Assembly (NCBI RefSeq): GCF_032854445.1
Contig: NW_027017975.1
Coordinates: 1-64,000, forward strand
Reading direction: 5' to 3'
DNA length: 64,000 nucleotides
Source of the DNA: Liolophura sinensis
Lineage: Eukaryota; Mollusca; Polyplacophora; Chitonida; Chitonidae
Each line of letters starts with the position of its first letter. Position 1 is the stretch's first letter. The position numbers and the translations under genes were made by a program. Positions 49,151 to 63,452 of the stretch are shown here, in pieces. The notes beneath the pieces are model-generated. The model ran no database searches. It was not told where the DNA came from and saw nothing but the letters and a program-made list of their open reading frames with translations.

Positions 49151-52100
49151 GACGTCGTCTGTGCTACCGAAGGGCACATAACTTATAACGAACAGTTGAA
49201 TATAGTAATGACCAGTCGCGATTGTACATAGTTAGTGTAGCCCATTTCAATTCGCAAAAAGACCAGGCAAAAATCCAAAAGTGGAAAAACTGTTCCAATG
49301 CTGCTGGTAAGAGGCTAATCCGACGTATTTTTTGACGAGAAATCGAATGGTGCAAACCGCGTTGCTCTCCGACCAATACTTTTGGCTGTAGCCACAAATG
49401 AATAATCATTGATGTAAAGATCACGTGCCCAGCAACGGCTCTTACTCCATGGAAACCAAGGAAATTTGCAATTTTTCAACAGCTGGAGATGCCTGGCCCA
49501 ATTGCGCATCTTTTTGCACCTTATTGATGTGGGTCAGTGTTCAATTGTACTTTTTACAGCGGACTGTATCAAGTACCTTGTGTTTTTTTTATATACAAAT
49601 GGTGTGGTTTTTCTACATGTAGATAAAGACATTGAGTTTGTCTTCGACTTAGAAGTAAGACATTTGCTGGGTGAGTTAAATGGGCTTGGCCCAAAGATTT
49701 GACGTCGTCTGTGCTACCGAAGGGCACATAACTTATAATGAACAGTTGAATATAGTAATGACCAGTCGCGATTGTACATAGTTAGTGTAGCCCATTTCAA
49801 TTCGCAAAAAGACCAGGCAAAAATCCAAAAGTGGAAAAACTGTTCCAATGCTGCTGGTAAGAGGCTAATCCGACGTATTTTTTGACGAGAAATCGAATGG
49901 TGCAAACCGCGTTGCTCTCCGACCAATACTTTTGGCTGTAGCCACAAATGAATAATCATTGATGTAAAGATCACGTGCCCAGCAACGGCTCTTACTCCAT
50001 GGAAACCAAGGAAATTTGCAATTTTTCAACAGCTGGAGATGCCTGGCCCAATTGCGCATCTTTTGGCACCTTATTGATGTGGGTCAGTGTTCAATTGTAC
50101 TTTTACAGCGGACTGTATCAAGTACCTTGTGTTTTTTTTATATACAAATGGTGTGGTTTTTCTACATGTAGATAAAGACATTGAGTTTGTCTTCAACTTA
50201 GAAGTAAGACAACTGCTGGGTGAGTTAAATGGGCTTGGCCCAAAGATTTGACGTCGTCTGGGCTACCGAAGGGCACATAAGTTATAATGAAAAGTTGAAT
50301 ATAGTAATGACCAGTCGCGATTGTACATAGTTAATGTAGCCGATTTCAATTCGCAAAAAGACCAGGCAAAAATCCAAAAGTAGAAAAACTGTTCCAATGC
50401 TGCTGGTAAGAGGCTAATCCGACGTATTTTTGGACAAGAAATCGAATGGTGCAAACCGCGTTGCTCTCCGACCAATACTTTTGGCTGTAGCCACAAATGA
50501 ATAATCATTGATGTCAAGATCACGTGCCCAGCAACGGCTCTTACTCCATGGAAACCAAGGAAATTTGCAATTTTTCAACAGCTGGAGATGCCTGGCCCAA
50601 TTGCGCATCTTTTGGCACCTTATTGATGTGGGTCAGTGTTCAATTGTACTTTTTACAGCGGACTGTATCAAGTACCTTGTGTTTTTCTTATATACAAATG
50701 GTGTGGTTTTTCTACATGTAGATAAAGACATTGAGTTTGTCTTCGACTTAGAAGTAAGACAACTGCTGGGTGAGTTAAATGGGCTTGGCCCAAAGATTTG
50801 ACGTCGTCTGGGCTACCGAAGGGCACATAACTTATAATGAAAAGTTGAATATAGTAATGACCAGTCGCGATTGTACATAGTTAATGTAGCCGATTTCAAT
50901 TAGAAAAAAGACCAGGCAAAAATCCAAAAGTGGAAAAACTGTTCCAATGCTGCTGGTAAGAGGCTAATCCGACGTATTTTTTGACGAGAAATCGAATGGT
51001 GCAAACCGCGTTGCTCTCCGACCAATACTTTTGGCTGTAGCCACAAATGAATAATCATTGATGTCAAGATCACGTGCCCAGCAACGGCTCTTACTCCATG
51101 GAAACCAAGGAAATTTGCAATTTTTCAACAGCTGGAGATGCCTGGCCCAATTGCGCATCTTTTGGCACCTTATTGATGTGGGTCAGTGTTCAATTGTACT
51201 TTTTACAGCGGACTGTATCAAGTACCTTGTGTTTTTTTTTATATACAAATGGTGTGGTTTTTCTACATGTAGATAAAGACATTGAGTTTGTCTTCGACTT
51301 AGAAGTAAGACATTTGCTGGGTGAGTTAAATGGGCTTGGCCCAAAGATTTGACGTCGTCTGGGCTACCGAAGGGCACATAACTTATAATGAAAAGTTGAA
51401 TATAGTAATGACCAGTCGCGATTGTACATAGTTAATGTAGCCGATTTCAATTAGCAAAAAGACCAGGCAAAAATCCAAAAGTGGAAAAACTGTTCCAATG
51501 CTGTTGGTAAGAGGCTAATCCGACGTATTTTTTGACGAGAAATCGAATGGTGCAAACCGCGTTGCTCTCCGACCAATACTTTTGGCTGTAGCCACAAATG
51601 AATAATCATTGATGTCAAGATCACGTGCCCAGCAACGGCTCTTACTCCATGGAAACCAAGGAAATTTGCAATTTTTCAACAGCTGGAGATGCCTGGCCCA
51701 ATTGCGCTTCTTTTGGCACCTTATTGATGTGGGTCAGTGTTCAATTGTACTTTTTACAGCGCACTGTATCAAGTACCTTGTGTTTTTCTTATATACAAAT
51801 GGTGTGGTTTTTCTACATGTAGATAAAGACATTGAGTTTATCTTCGACTTAGAAGTAAGACAACTCCTGGGTGAGTTAAATGTGCTTGGCCCAAAGATTT
51901 GACGTCGTCTGGGCTACCGAAGGGCACATAACTTATAATGAAAAGTTGAATATAGTAATGACCAGTCGCGATTGTACATAGTTAGTGTAGCCCATTTCAA
52001 TTCGCAAAAAGACCAGGCAAAAATCCAAAAGTGGAAAAACTGTTTCAATGCTGCTGGTAAGAGGCTAATCCGATGTATTTTTTGACGAGAAATCGAATGG

Positions 52101-54103
52101 TGCAAACCGCGTTGCTCTCCGACCAATACTTTTGGCTGTAGCCACAAATGAATAATCATTGATGTCAAGATCACGTGCCCAGCAACGGCTCTTTCTCCAT
52201 GGAAACCAAGGAAATTTGCAATTTTTCAACAGCTGGAGATGCCTGGCCCAATTACGCATCTTTTGGCACCATATTGATGTGGGTCAGTGTTCAATTGTAC
52301 TTTTTACAGCGGACTGTATCAAGTACCTTGTGTTTTTTTTATATACAAATGGTGTGGTTTTTCTACATGTAGATAAAGACATTGAGTTTGTCTTCGACTT
52401 AGAAGTAAGACATTTGCTGGGTGAGTTAAATGGGCTTGGCCCAAAGATTTGACGTCGTCTGGGCTACCGAAGGGCACATAACTTATAATGAAAAGTTGAA
52501 TATAGTAATGACCAGTCGCGATTGTACATAGTTAATGTAGCCGATTTCAATTCGCAAAAAGACCAGGCAAAAATCCAAAAGTGGAAAAACTGTTCCAATG
52601 CTGCTGGTAAGAGGCTAATCCGACGTATTTTTTGACGAGAAATCGAATGGTGCAAACCGCGTTGCTCTCCGACCAATACATTTGGCTGTAGCCACAAATG
52701 AATAATCATTGATGTCAAGATCACGTGCCCAGCAACGGCTCTTACTCCATGGAAACCAAGGAAATTTGCAATTTTTCAACAGCTGGAGATGCCTGGCCCA
52801 ATTGCGCATCTTTTGGCACCTTATTGATGTGGGTCAGTGTTCAATTGTACTTTTACAGCGGACTGTATCAAGTACCTTGTGTTTTTTTTATATACAAATG
52901 GTGTGGTTTTTCTACATGTAGATAAAGACATTGAGTTTGTCTTCAACTTAGAAGTAAGACAACTGCTGGGTGAGTTAAATGGGCTTGGCCCAAAGATTTG
53001 ACGTCGTCTGGGCTACCGAAGGGCACATAAGTTATAATGAAAAGTTGAATATAGTAATGACCAGTCGCGATTGTACATAGTTAATGTAGCCGATTTCAAT
53101 TCGCAAAAAGACCAGGCAAAAATCCAAAAGTAGAAAAACTGTTCCAATGCTGCTGGTAAGAGGCTAATCCGACGTATTTTTGGACGAGAAATCGAATGGT
53201 GCAAACCGCGTTGCTCTCCGACCAATACTTTTGGCTGTAGCCACAAATGAATAATCATTGATGTCAAGATCACGTGCCCAGCAACGGCTCTTACTCCATG
53301 GAAACCAAGGAAATTTGCAATTTTTCAACAGCTGGAGATGCCTGGCCCAATTGCGCATCTTTTGGCACCTTATTGATGTGGGTCAGTGTTCAATTGTACT
53401 TTTTACAGCGGACTGTATCAAGTACCTTGTGTTTTTTTTATATACAAATGGTGTGGTTTTTCTACATGTAGATAAAGACATTGAGTTTGTCTTCGACTTA
53501 GAAGTAAGACAACTGCTGGGTGAGTTAAATGGGCTTGGCCCAAAGATTTGACGTCGTCTGGGCTACCGAAGGGCACAAAACTTATAATGAAAAGTTGAAT
53601 ATAGTAATGACCAGTCGCGATTGTACATAGTTAATGTAGCCGATTTCAATTAGCAAAAAGACCAGGCAAAAATCCAAAAGTGGAAAAACTGTTCCAATGC
53701 TGCTGGTAAGAGGCTAATCCGACGTATTTTTTGACGAGAAATCGAATGGTGCAAACCGCGTTGCTCTCCGATTAATACTTTTGGCTGTAGCCACAAATGA
53801 ATAATCATTGATGTCAAGATCACGTGCCCAGCAACGGCTCTTACTCCATGGAAACCAAGGAAATTTGCAATTTTTCAACAGCTGGAGATGCCTGGCCCAA
53901 TCAATTGCGCATCTTTTGGCACCTTATTGATGTGGGTCAGTGTTCAATTGTACTTTTTACAGCGGACTGTATCAAGTACCTTGTGTTTTTTTTATGTACA
54001 CATGGTGTGGTTTTTCTACATGTAGATAAAGACATTGAGTTTGTCTTCGACTTAGAAGTAAGACATTTGCTGGGTGAGTTAAATGGGCTTGGCCCAAAGA
54101 TTT
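49151..54103 (+). repeat. Nine units with a 5-unit (2,750-bp) period
   Basis: Order from 49151: B, B changing to A/E on its right (one T missing before ACAGCGG, CTTCAAC, CAACTGCTGG), E with TTTTTGGACAAG, F (T9), F/C with AATGTGCTTGG, G, A (same T loss and CTTCAAC), E with TTTTTGGACG, F with GATTAAT. The A/E, E, F series at about 50,100-51,350 recurs 2,750 bases later. The F/C-G-A-E series at 51351-53550 also matches 17240-19438 at an offset of 34,111. A four-base CAAT duplication sits near 53,899 and the T-run of that unit is followed by ATGTACACATGG. Confidence 0.88.
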
Positions 54104-57100
54104 GACGTCGTCTGTGCTACCGAAGGGCACATAACTTATAATGAACAGTTGAATATAGTAATGACCAGTCGCGATTGTACATAGTTAGTGTAGCCCATTT
54201 CAATTAGCAAAAAGACCAGGCAAAAATCCAAAAGTGGAAAAACTGTTCCAATGCTGTTGGTAAGAGGCTAATCCGATGTATTTTTTGACGAGAAATCGAA
54301 TGGTGCAAACCGCGTTGCTCTCCGACCAATTCTTTTGGCTGTAGCCACAAATGAATAATCATTGATGTAAAGATCACGTGCCCACCAACGGCACTTACTC
54401 CATGGAAACCAAGGAAATTTGCAATTTTTCAACAGCTGGAGATGCCTGGCCCAATTGCGCATCTTTTGGCACCTTATTGATGTGGGTCAGTGTTCAATTG
54501 TACTTTTTACAGCGCACTGTATCAAGTACCTTGTGTTTGTTTTATATACAAATGGTGTGGTTTTTCTACATGTAGATAAAGACATTGAGTTTGTCTTCGA
54601 CTTAGAAGTAAGACATTTGCTGGGTGAGTTAAATGGGCTTGGCCCAAAGATTTGACGTCGTCTGGGCTACCGAAGGGAACATAACTTATAATGAAAAGTT
54701 GAATATAGTAATGACCAGTCGCGATTGAACATAGTTAATGTAGCCGATTTCAATTAGAAAAAACACCAGGCAAAAATCCAAAAGTTGAAAAACTGTTCCA
54801 ATGCTGCTGGTAAGAGGCTAATCCGACGTATTTTTTGACGAGAAATCGAATGGTGCAAACCGCGTTGCTCTCCGACCAATACTTTTGGCTGTAGCCACAA
54901 ATGAATAATCATTGATGTCAAGATCACGTGCCCAGCAACGGCTCTTACTCCATGGAAACCAAGGAAATTTGCAATTTTTCAACAGCTGGAGATGCCTGGC
55001 CCAATTGCGCATCTTTTGACACCTTATTGATGTGGGTCAGTGTTCAATTGTACTTTTTACAGCGGACTGTATCAAGTACCTTGTGCTTTTTTTATATACA
55101 AATGGTGTGGTTTTTCTACATGTAGATAAAGACATTGAGTTTGTCTTCGACTTAGAAGTGCGACATTTGCTGGGTGAGTTAAATGGGCTTGGCCCAAAGA
55201 TTTGACGTCGTCTGGGCTACCGAAGGGCACATAACTTATAATGAAAAGTTGAATATAGTAATGACCAGTCGCGATTGTACATAGTTAATGTAGCCCATTT
55301 CAATTCGCAAAAAGACCAGGCAAAAATCCAAAAGTGGAAAAACTGTTCCAATGCTGCTGGTAAGAGGCTAATCCGACGTATTTTTTGACGAGAAATCGAA
55401 TGGTGCAAACCGCGTTGCTCTCCGACCAATACTTTTGGCTGTAGCCACAAATGAATAATCATTGATGTCAAGATCACGTGCCCAGCAACGGCTCTTACTC
55501 CATGGAAACCAAGGAAATTTGCAATTTTTCAACAGCTGGAGATGCCTGGCCCAATTGCGCATCTTTTGGCACCTTATTGATGTGGGTCAGTGTTCAATTG
55601 TACTTTTTACAGCGGACTGTATCAAGTACCTTGTGTTTTTTTTATATACAAATGGTGTGGTTTTTCTACATGTAGATAAAGACATTGAGATTGTCTTCGA
55701 CTTAGAAGTAAGACATTTGCTGGGGGAGTTAAATGGGCTTGGCCCAAAGATTTGACGTCGTCTGGGCTACCGAAGGGCACATATCTTATAATGAAAAGTT
55801 GAATATAGTAATGACCAGTCGCGATTGTACATAGTTAATGTAGCCGATTTCAATTAGCAAAAAGACCAGGCAAAAATCCAAAAGTGGAAAAACTGTTCCA
55901 ATGCTGTTGGTAAGAGGCTAATCCGACGTATTTTTTGAAGAGAAATCGAATGGTGCAAACCGCGTTGCTCTCCGACCAATACTTTTGGCTGTAGCCACAA
56001 ATGAATAATCATTGATGTCAAGATCACGTGCCCAGCAACGGCTCTTACTCCATGGAAACCAAGGAAATTTGCAATTTTTCAACAGCTGGAGATGCCTGGC
56101 CCAATTGCGCATCTTTTGGCACCTTATTGATGTGAGTCAGTGTTCAATTGTACTTTTTACAGCGCACTGTATCAAGTACCTTGTGTTTTTTTATATACAA
56201 ATGGTGTGGTTTTTCTACATGTAGATAAAGACATTGAGTTTGTCTTCGACTTAGAAGTAAGACATTTGCTGGGTGAGTTAAATGGGCTTGGCCCAAAGAT
56301 TTGACGTCGTCTGTGCTACCGAAGGGCACATAACTTATAATGAACAGTTGAATATAGTAATGACCAGTCGCGATTGTACATAGTTAGTGTAGCCCATTTC
56401 AATTCGCAAAAAGACCAGGCAAAAATCCAAAAGTGGAAAAACTGTTCCAATGCTGTTGGTAAGAGGCTAATCCGACGTATTTTTTGACGAGAAATCGAAT
56501 GGTGCAAACCGCGTTGCTCTCCGACCAATACTTTTGGCTGTAGCCACAAATGAATAATCGTTGATGTAAAGATCACGTGCCCACCAACGGCTCTTACTCC
56601 ATGGAAACCAAGGAAATTTGCAATTTTTCAACAGCTGGAGATGCCTGGCCCAATTGCGCATCTTTTGGCACCTTATTGATGTGGGTCAGTGTTCAATTGT
56701 ACTTTTTACAGCGGACTGTATCAAGTACCTTGTGTTTTTTTTATATACAAATGGTGTGGTTTTTCTACATGTAGATAAAGACATTGAGTTTGTCTTCGAC
56801 TTAGAAGTAAGACATTTGCTGGGTGAGTTAAATGGGCTTGGCCCAAAGATTTGACGTCGTCTGGGCTACCGAAGGGAACATAACTTATAATGAAAAGTTG
56901 AATATAGTAATGACCAGTCGCGATTGAACATAGTTAATGTAGCCGATTTCAATTAGAAAAAACACCAGGCAAAAATCCAAAAGTGGAAAAACTGTTCCAA
57001 TGCTGCTGGTAAGAGGCTAATCCGACGTATTTTTTGACGAGAAATCGAATGGTGCAAACCGCGTTGCTCTCCGACCAATACTTTTGGCTGTAGCCACAAA

Positions 57101-60100
57101 TGAATAATCATTGATGTCAAGATCACGTGCCCAGCAACGGCTCTTACTCCATGGAAACCAAGGAAATTTGCAATTTTTCAACAGCTGGAGATGCCTGGCC
57201 CAATTGCGCATCTTTTGGCACCTTATTGATGTGGGTCAGTGTTCAATTGTACTTTTTACAGCGGACTGTATCAAGTACCTTGTGCTTTTTTTATATACAA
57301 ATGGTGTGGTTTTTCTACATGTAGATAAAGACATTGAGTTTGTCTTCGACTTAGAAGTAAGACATTTGCTGCGTGAGTTAAATGGGCTTGGCCCAAAGAT
57401 TTGACGTCGTCTGGGCTACCGAAGGGCACATAACTTATAATGAAAAGTTGAATATAGTAATGACCAGTCGCGATTGTACATAGTTAATGTAGCCGATTTC
57501 AATTAGCAAAAAGACCAGGCAAAAATCCCAAAGTGGAAAAACTGTTCCAATGCTGCTGGTAAGAGGCTAATCCGACGTATTTTTTGACGAGAAATCGAAT
57601 GGTGCAAACCGCGTTGCTCTCCGACCAATACTTTTGGCTGTAGCCACAAATGAATAATCATTAATGGTAAGATCACGTGCCCAGCAACGGCTCTTACTCC
57701 ATGGAAACCAAGGAAATTTGCAATTTTTCAACAGCTGGAGATGCCTGGCCAAATTGCGCATCTTTTGGCACCTTATTGATGTGGGTCAGTGTTCAATTGT
57801 ACTTTTTACAGCGGACTGTATCAAGTACCTTGTGTTTTTTTTTATATACAAATGGTGTGGTTTTTCTACATGTAGATAAAGACATTGAGTTTGTCTTCGA
57901 CTTAGAAGTAAGACATTTGCTGGGTGAGTTAAATGGGCTTGGCCCAAAGATTTGACGTCGTCTGGGCTACCGAAGGGCACATAACTTATAATGAAAAGTT
58001 GAATATAGTAATGACCAGTCGCGATTTTACATAGTTAATGTAGCCGATTTCAATTAGCAAAAAGACCAGGCAAAAATCCAAAAGTGGAAAAACTGTTCCA
58101 ATGCTGTTGGTAAGAGGCTAATCCGACGTATTTTTTGACGAGAAATCGAATGGTGCAAACCGCGTTGCTCTCCGACCAATACTTTTGGCTGTAGCCACAA
58201 ATGAATAATCATTGATGTCAAGATCACGTGCCCAGCAACGGCTCTTACTCCATGGAAACCAAGGAAATTTGCAATTTTTCAACAGCTGGAGATGCCTGGC
58301 CCAATTGCGCATCTTTTGGCACCTTATTGATGTGGGTCAGTGTTCAATTGTACTTTTTACAGCGGACTGTATCAAGTACCTTGTGTTTTTTTTATATACA
58401 AATGGTGTGGTTTTTCTACATGTAGATAAAGACATTGAGTTTGTCTTCGACTTAGAAGTAAGACATTTGCTGGGTGAGTTAAATGGGCTTGGCCCAAAGA
58501 TTTGACGTCGTCTGGGCTACCGAAGGGCACATAACTTATAATGAAATGTTGAATATAGTAATGACCAGTCGCGATTGTACATAGTTAATGTAGCCGATTT
58601 CAATTAGCAAAAAGACCAGGCAAAAATCCAAAAGTGGAAAAACTGTTCCAATGCTGTTGGTAAGAAGCTAATCCGACGTATTTTTTGACGAGAAATCGAA
58701 TGGTGCAAACCGCGTTGCTCTCCGACCAATACTTTTGGCTGTAGCCACAAATGAATAATCATTGATGTCAAGATCACGTGCCCAGCAACGGCTCTTACTC
58801 CATGGAAACCAAGGAAATTTGCAATTTTTCAACAGCTGGAGATGCCTGGCCCAATTGCGCATCTTTTGGCACCTTATTGATGTGGGTCAGTGTTTAATTT
58901 TACTTTTTACAGCGGACTGTATCAAGTACCTTGTGTTTTTTTTATATACAAATGGTGTGGTTTTTCTACATGTAGATAAAGACATTGAGTTTGTCTTCGA
59001 CTTAGAAGTAAGACATTTGCTGGGTGAGTTAAATGGGCTTGGCCCAAAGATTTGACGTCGTCTGGGCTACCGAAGGGCACATAACTTATAATGAAAAGTT
59101 GAATATAGTAATGACCAGTCGCGATTGTACATAGTTAATGTAGCCGATTTCAATTAGCAAAAAGACCAGGCAAAAATCCAAAAGTGGAAAAACTGTTCCA
59201 ATGCTGCTGGTAAGAGGCTAATCCGACGTATTTTTTGACGAGAAATCGAATGGTGCAAACCGCGTTGCTCTCCGACCAATACTTTTGGCTGTAGCCACAA
59301 ATGAATAATCATTGATGTCAAGATCACGTGCCCAGCAACGGCTCTTACTCCATGGAAACCAAGGAAATTTGCAATTTTTCAACAGCTGGAGATGCCTGGC
59401 CCAATTACGCATCTTTTGGCACCTTATTGATGTGGGTCAGTGTTTAATTTTACTTTTTACAGCGGACTGTATCAAGTACCTTGTGTTTTTTTTATATACA
59501 AATGGTGTGGTTTTTCTACATGTAGATAAAGACATTGAGTTTGTCTTCGACTTAGAAGTAAGACATTTGCTGGGTGAGTTAAATGGGCTTGGCCCAAAGA
59601 TTTGACGTCGTCTGGGCTACCGAAGGGCACATAACTTATAATGAAAAGTTGAATATAGTAATGACCAGTCGCGATTGTACATAGTTAATGTAGCCGATTT
59701 CAATTAGCAAAAAGACCAGGCAAAAATCCAAAAGTGGAAAAACTGTTCCAATGCTGCTGGTAAGAGGCTAATCCGACGTATTTTTTGACGAGAAATCGAA
59801 TGGTGCAAACCGCGTTGCTCTCCGACCAATCTTTTGGCTGTAGCCACAAATGAATAATCATTAATGGTAAGATCACGTGCCCAGCAACGGCTCTTACTCC
59901 ATGGAAACCAAGGAAATTTGCAATTTTTCAACAGCTGGAGATGCCTGGCCCAATTGCGCATCTTTTGGCACCTTATTGATGTGGGTCAGTGTTCAATTGT
60001 ACTTTTTACAGCGGACTGTATCAAGTACCTTGTGTTTTTTTTATATACAAATGGTGTGGTTTTTCTACATGTAGATAAAGACATTGAGTTTGTCTTCGAC

Positions 60101-63100
60101 TTAGAAGTAAGACATTTGCTGGGTGAGTTAAATGGGCTTGGCCCAAAGATTTGACGTCGTCTGGGCTACCGAAGGGCACATAACTTATAATGAAAAGTTG
60201 AATATAGTAATGACCAGTCGCGATTGTACATAGTTAATGTAGCCGATTTCAATTAGCAAAAAGACCAGGCAAAAATCCAAAAGTGGAAAAACTGTTCCAA
60301 TGCTGTTGGTAAGAGGCTAATCCGACGTATGTTTTGACGAGAAATCGAATGGTGCAAACCGCGTTGCTCTCCGACCAATACTTTTGGCTGTAGCCACAAA
60401 TGAATAATCATTGATGTCAAGATCACGTGCCCAGCAACGGCTCTTACTCCATGGAAACCAAGGAAATTTGCAATTTTTCAACAGCTGGAGATGCCTGGCC
60501 CAATTGCGCATCTTTTGGCACCTTATTGATGTGGGTCAGTGTTCAATTGTACTTTTTACAGCGGACTGTATCAAGTACCTTGTGTTTTTTTTATATACAA
60601 ATGGTGTGGTTTTTCTACATGTAGATAAAGACATTGAGTTTGTCTTCGACTTAGAAGTAAGACATTTGCTGGGTGAGTTAAATGGGCTTGGCCCAAAGAT
60701 TTGACGTCGTCTGGGCTACCGAAGGGCACATAACTTATAATGAAAAGTTGAATATAGTAATGACCAGTCGCGATTGTACATAGTTAATGTAGCCGATTTC
60801 AATTAGCAAAAAGACCAGGCAAAAATCCAAAAGTGGAAAAACTGTTCCAATGCTGTTGGTAAGAAGCTAATCCGACGTATTTTTTGACGAGAAATCGAAT
60901 GGTGCAAACCGCGTTGCTCTCCGACCAATACTTTTGGCTGTAGCCACAAATGAATAATCATTGATGTCAAGATCACGTGCCCAGCAACGGCTCTTACTCC
61001 ATGGAAACCAAGGAAATTTGCAATTTTTCAACAGCTGGAGATGCCTGGCCCAATTGCGCATCTTTTGGCACCTTATTGATGTGGGTCAGTGTTCAATTGT
61101 ACTTTTTACAGCGGACTGTATCAAGTACCTTGTGTTTTTTTTATATACAAATGGTGTGGTTTTTCTACATGTAGATAAAGACATTGAGTTTGTCTTCGAC
61201 TTAGAAGTAAGACAACTCCTGGGTGAGTTAAATGGGCTTGGCCCAAAGATTTGACGTCGTCTGGGCTACCGAAGGGCACATAACTTATAATGAAAAGTTG
61301 AATATAGTAATGACCAGTCGCGATTGTACATAGTTAATGTAGCCCATTTCAATTCGCAAAAAGACCAGGCAAAAATACAAAAGTGGAAAAACTGTTCCAA
61401 TGCTGCTGGTAAGAGGCTAATCCGACGTATTTTTTGACGAGAAATCGAATGGTGCAAACCGCGTTGCTCTCCGACCAATACTTTTGGCTGTAGCCACAAA
61501 TGAATAATCATTGATGTCAAGATCACGTGCCCAGCAACGGCTCTTACTCCATGGAAACCAAGGAAATTTGCAATTTTTCAACAGCTGGAGATGCCTGGCC
61601 CAATTGCGCATCTTTTGGCACCTTATTGATGTGGGTCAGTGTTTAATTTTACTTTTTACAGCGGACTGTATCAAGTACCTTGTGTTTTTTTTATATACAA
61701 ATGGTGTGGTTTTTCTACATGTAGATAAAGACATTGAGTTTGTCTTCGACTTAGAAGTAAGACATTTGCTGGGTGAGTTAAATGGGCTTGGCCCAAAGGT
61801 TTGACGTCGTCTGGGCTACCGAAGGGCACATAACTTATAATGAAAAGTTGAATATAGTAATGACCAGTCGCGATTGTACATAGTTAATGTAGCCGATTTC
61901 AATTCGCAAAAAGACCAGGCAAAAATACAAAAGTGGAAAAACTGTTCCAATGCTGCTGGTAAGAGGCTAATCCGACGTATTTTTTGACGAGAAATCGAAT
62001 GGTGCAAACCGCGTTGCTCTCCGACCAATACTTTTGGCTGTAGCTACAAATGAATAATCATTGATGTCAAGATCACGTGCCCAGCAACGGCTCTTACTCC
62101 ATGGAAACCAAGGAAATTTGCAATTTTTCAACAGCTGGAGATGCCTGGCCCAATTGCGCATCTTTTGGCACCTTATTGATGTGGGTCAGTGTTTAATTTT
62201 ACTTTTTACAGCGGACTGTATCAAGTACCTTGTGTTTTTTTTATATACAAATGGTGTGGTTTTTCTACATGTAGATAAAGACATTGAGTTTGTCTTCGAC
62301 TTAGAAGTAAGACATTTGCTGGGTGAGTTAAATGGGCTTGGCCCAAAGATTTGACGTCGTCTGGGCTACCGAAGGGCACATAACTTATAATGAAAAGTTG
62401 AATATAGTAATGACCAGTCGCGATTGTACATAGTTAATGTAGCCGATTTCAATTAGAAAAAAAACAAGGCAAAAATCCAAAAGTAGAAAAACTGTTCCAA
62501 TGCTGCTGGTAAGAGGCTAATCCGACGTATTTTTTGACGAGAAATCGAATGGTGCAAACCGCGTTGCTCTCCGACCAATACTTTTGGCTGTAGCCACAAA
62601 TGAATAATCATTGATGTCAAGATCACGTGCCCAGCAACGGCTCTTACTCCATGGAAACCAAGGAAATTTGCAATTTTTCAACAGCTGGAGATGCCTGGCC
62701 CAATTGCGCATCTTTTGGCACCTTATTGATGTGGGTCAGTGTTCAATAGTACTTTTTACAGCGCACTGTATCAAGTACCTTGTGTTTTTTTTATATACAA
62801 ATGGTGTGGTTTTTCTACATGTAGATAAAGACACTGAGTTTGTCTTCGACTTAGAAGTAAGACATTTGCTGGGTGAGTTAAATGGGCTTGGCCCAAAGAT
62901 TTGACGTCGTCTGGGCTACCGAAGGGCACATAACTTATAATGAAAAGTTGAATATAGTAATGACCAGTCGCGATTGTACATAGTTAATGTAGCCCATTTC
63001 AATTAGCAAAAAGACCAGGCAAAAATCCAAAAGTGGAAAAACTGTTCCAATGCTGTTGGTAAGAGGCTAATCAGACGTATTTTTTGACGAGAAATCGAAT

Positions 63101-63452
63101 GGTGCAAACCGCGTTGCTCTCCGACCAATACTTTTGGCTGTAGCCACATATGAATAATCATTGATGTCAAGATCACGTGCCCACCAACGGCTCTTACTCC
63201 ATGGAAACCAAGGAAATTTGCAATTTTTCAACAGCTGGAGATGCCTGGCCCAATTGCGCATCTTTTGGCACCTTATTGATGTGGGTCAGTGTTCAATTGT
63301 ACTTTTTACAGCGGACTGTATCAAGTACCTTGTGTTTTTTTTATATACAAATGGTGTGGTTTTTCTACATGTAGATAAAGACATTGAGTTTGTCTTCGAC
63401 TTAGAAGTAAGACATTTGCTGGGTGAGTTAAATGGGCTTGGCCCAAAGATTT
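54104..63452 (+). repeat. Right block: 17 F-rich units, 4-unit (2.2-kb) period
   Basis: Most units carry AATTAGC in place of AATTCGC and end CATTTGCTGGGTGAG. Pairs of rare variants recur 2,199-2,200 bases apart: GAAGGGAACATA, GATTGAACAT and TTAGAAAAAACACC near 54,672 and 56,871; CCACCAAC near 54,382 and 56,581; TTAATGGTAAG near 57,661 and 59,861; GAAGCTA near 58,664 and 60,864; GTTTAATTTTAC near 58,893 and 61,642. That last variant also occurs in directly adjacent unit pairs (about 58.9/59.4 and 61.6/62.2 kb). C, E and G haplotypes are essentially absent, so this block evolved apart from the central part. Confidence 0.88.
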
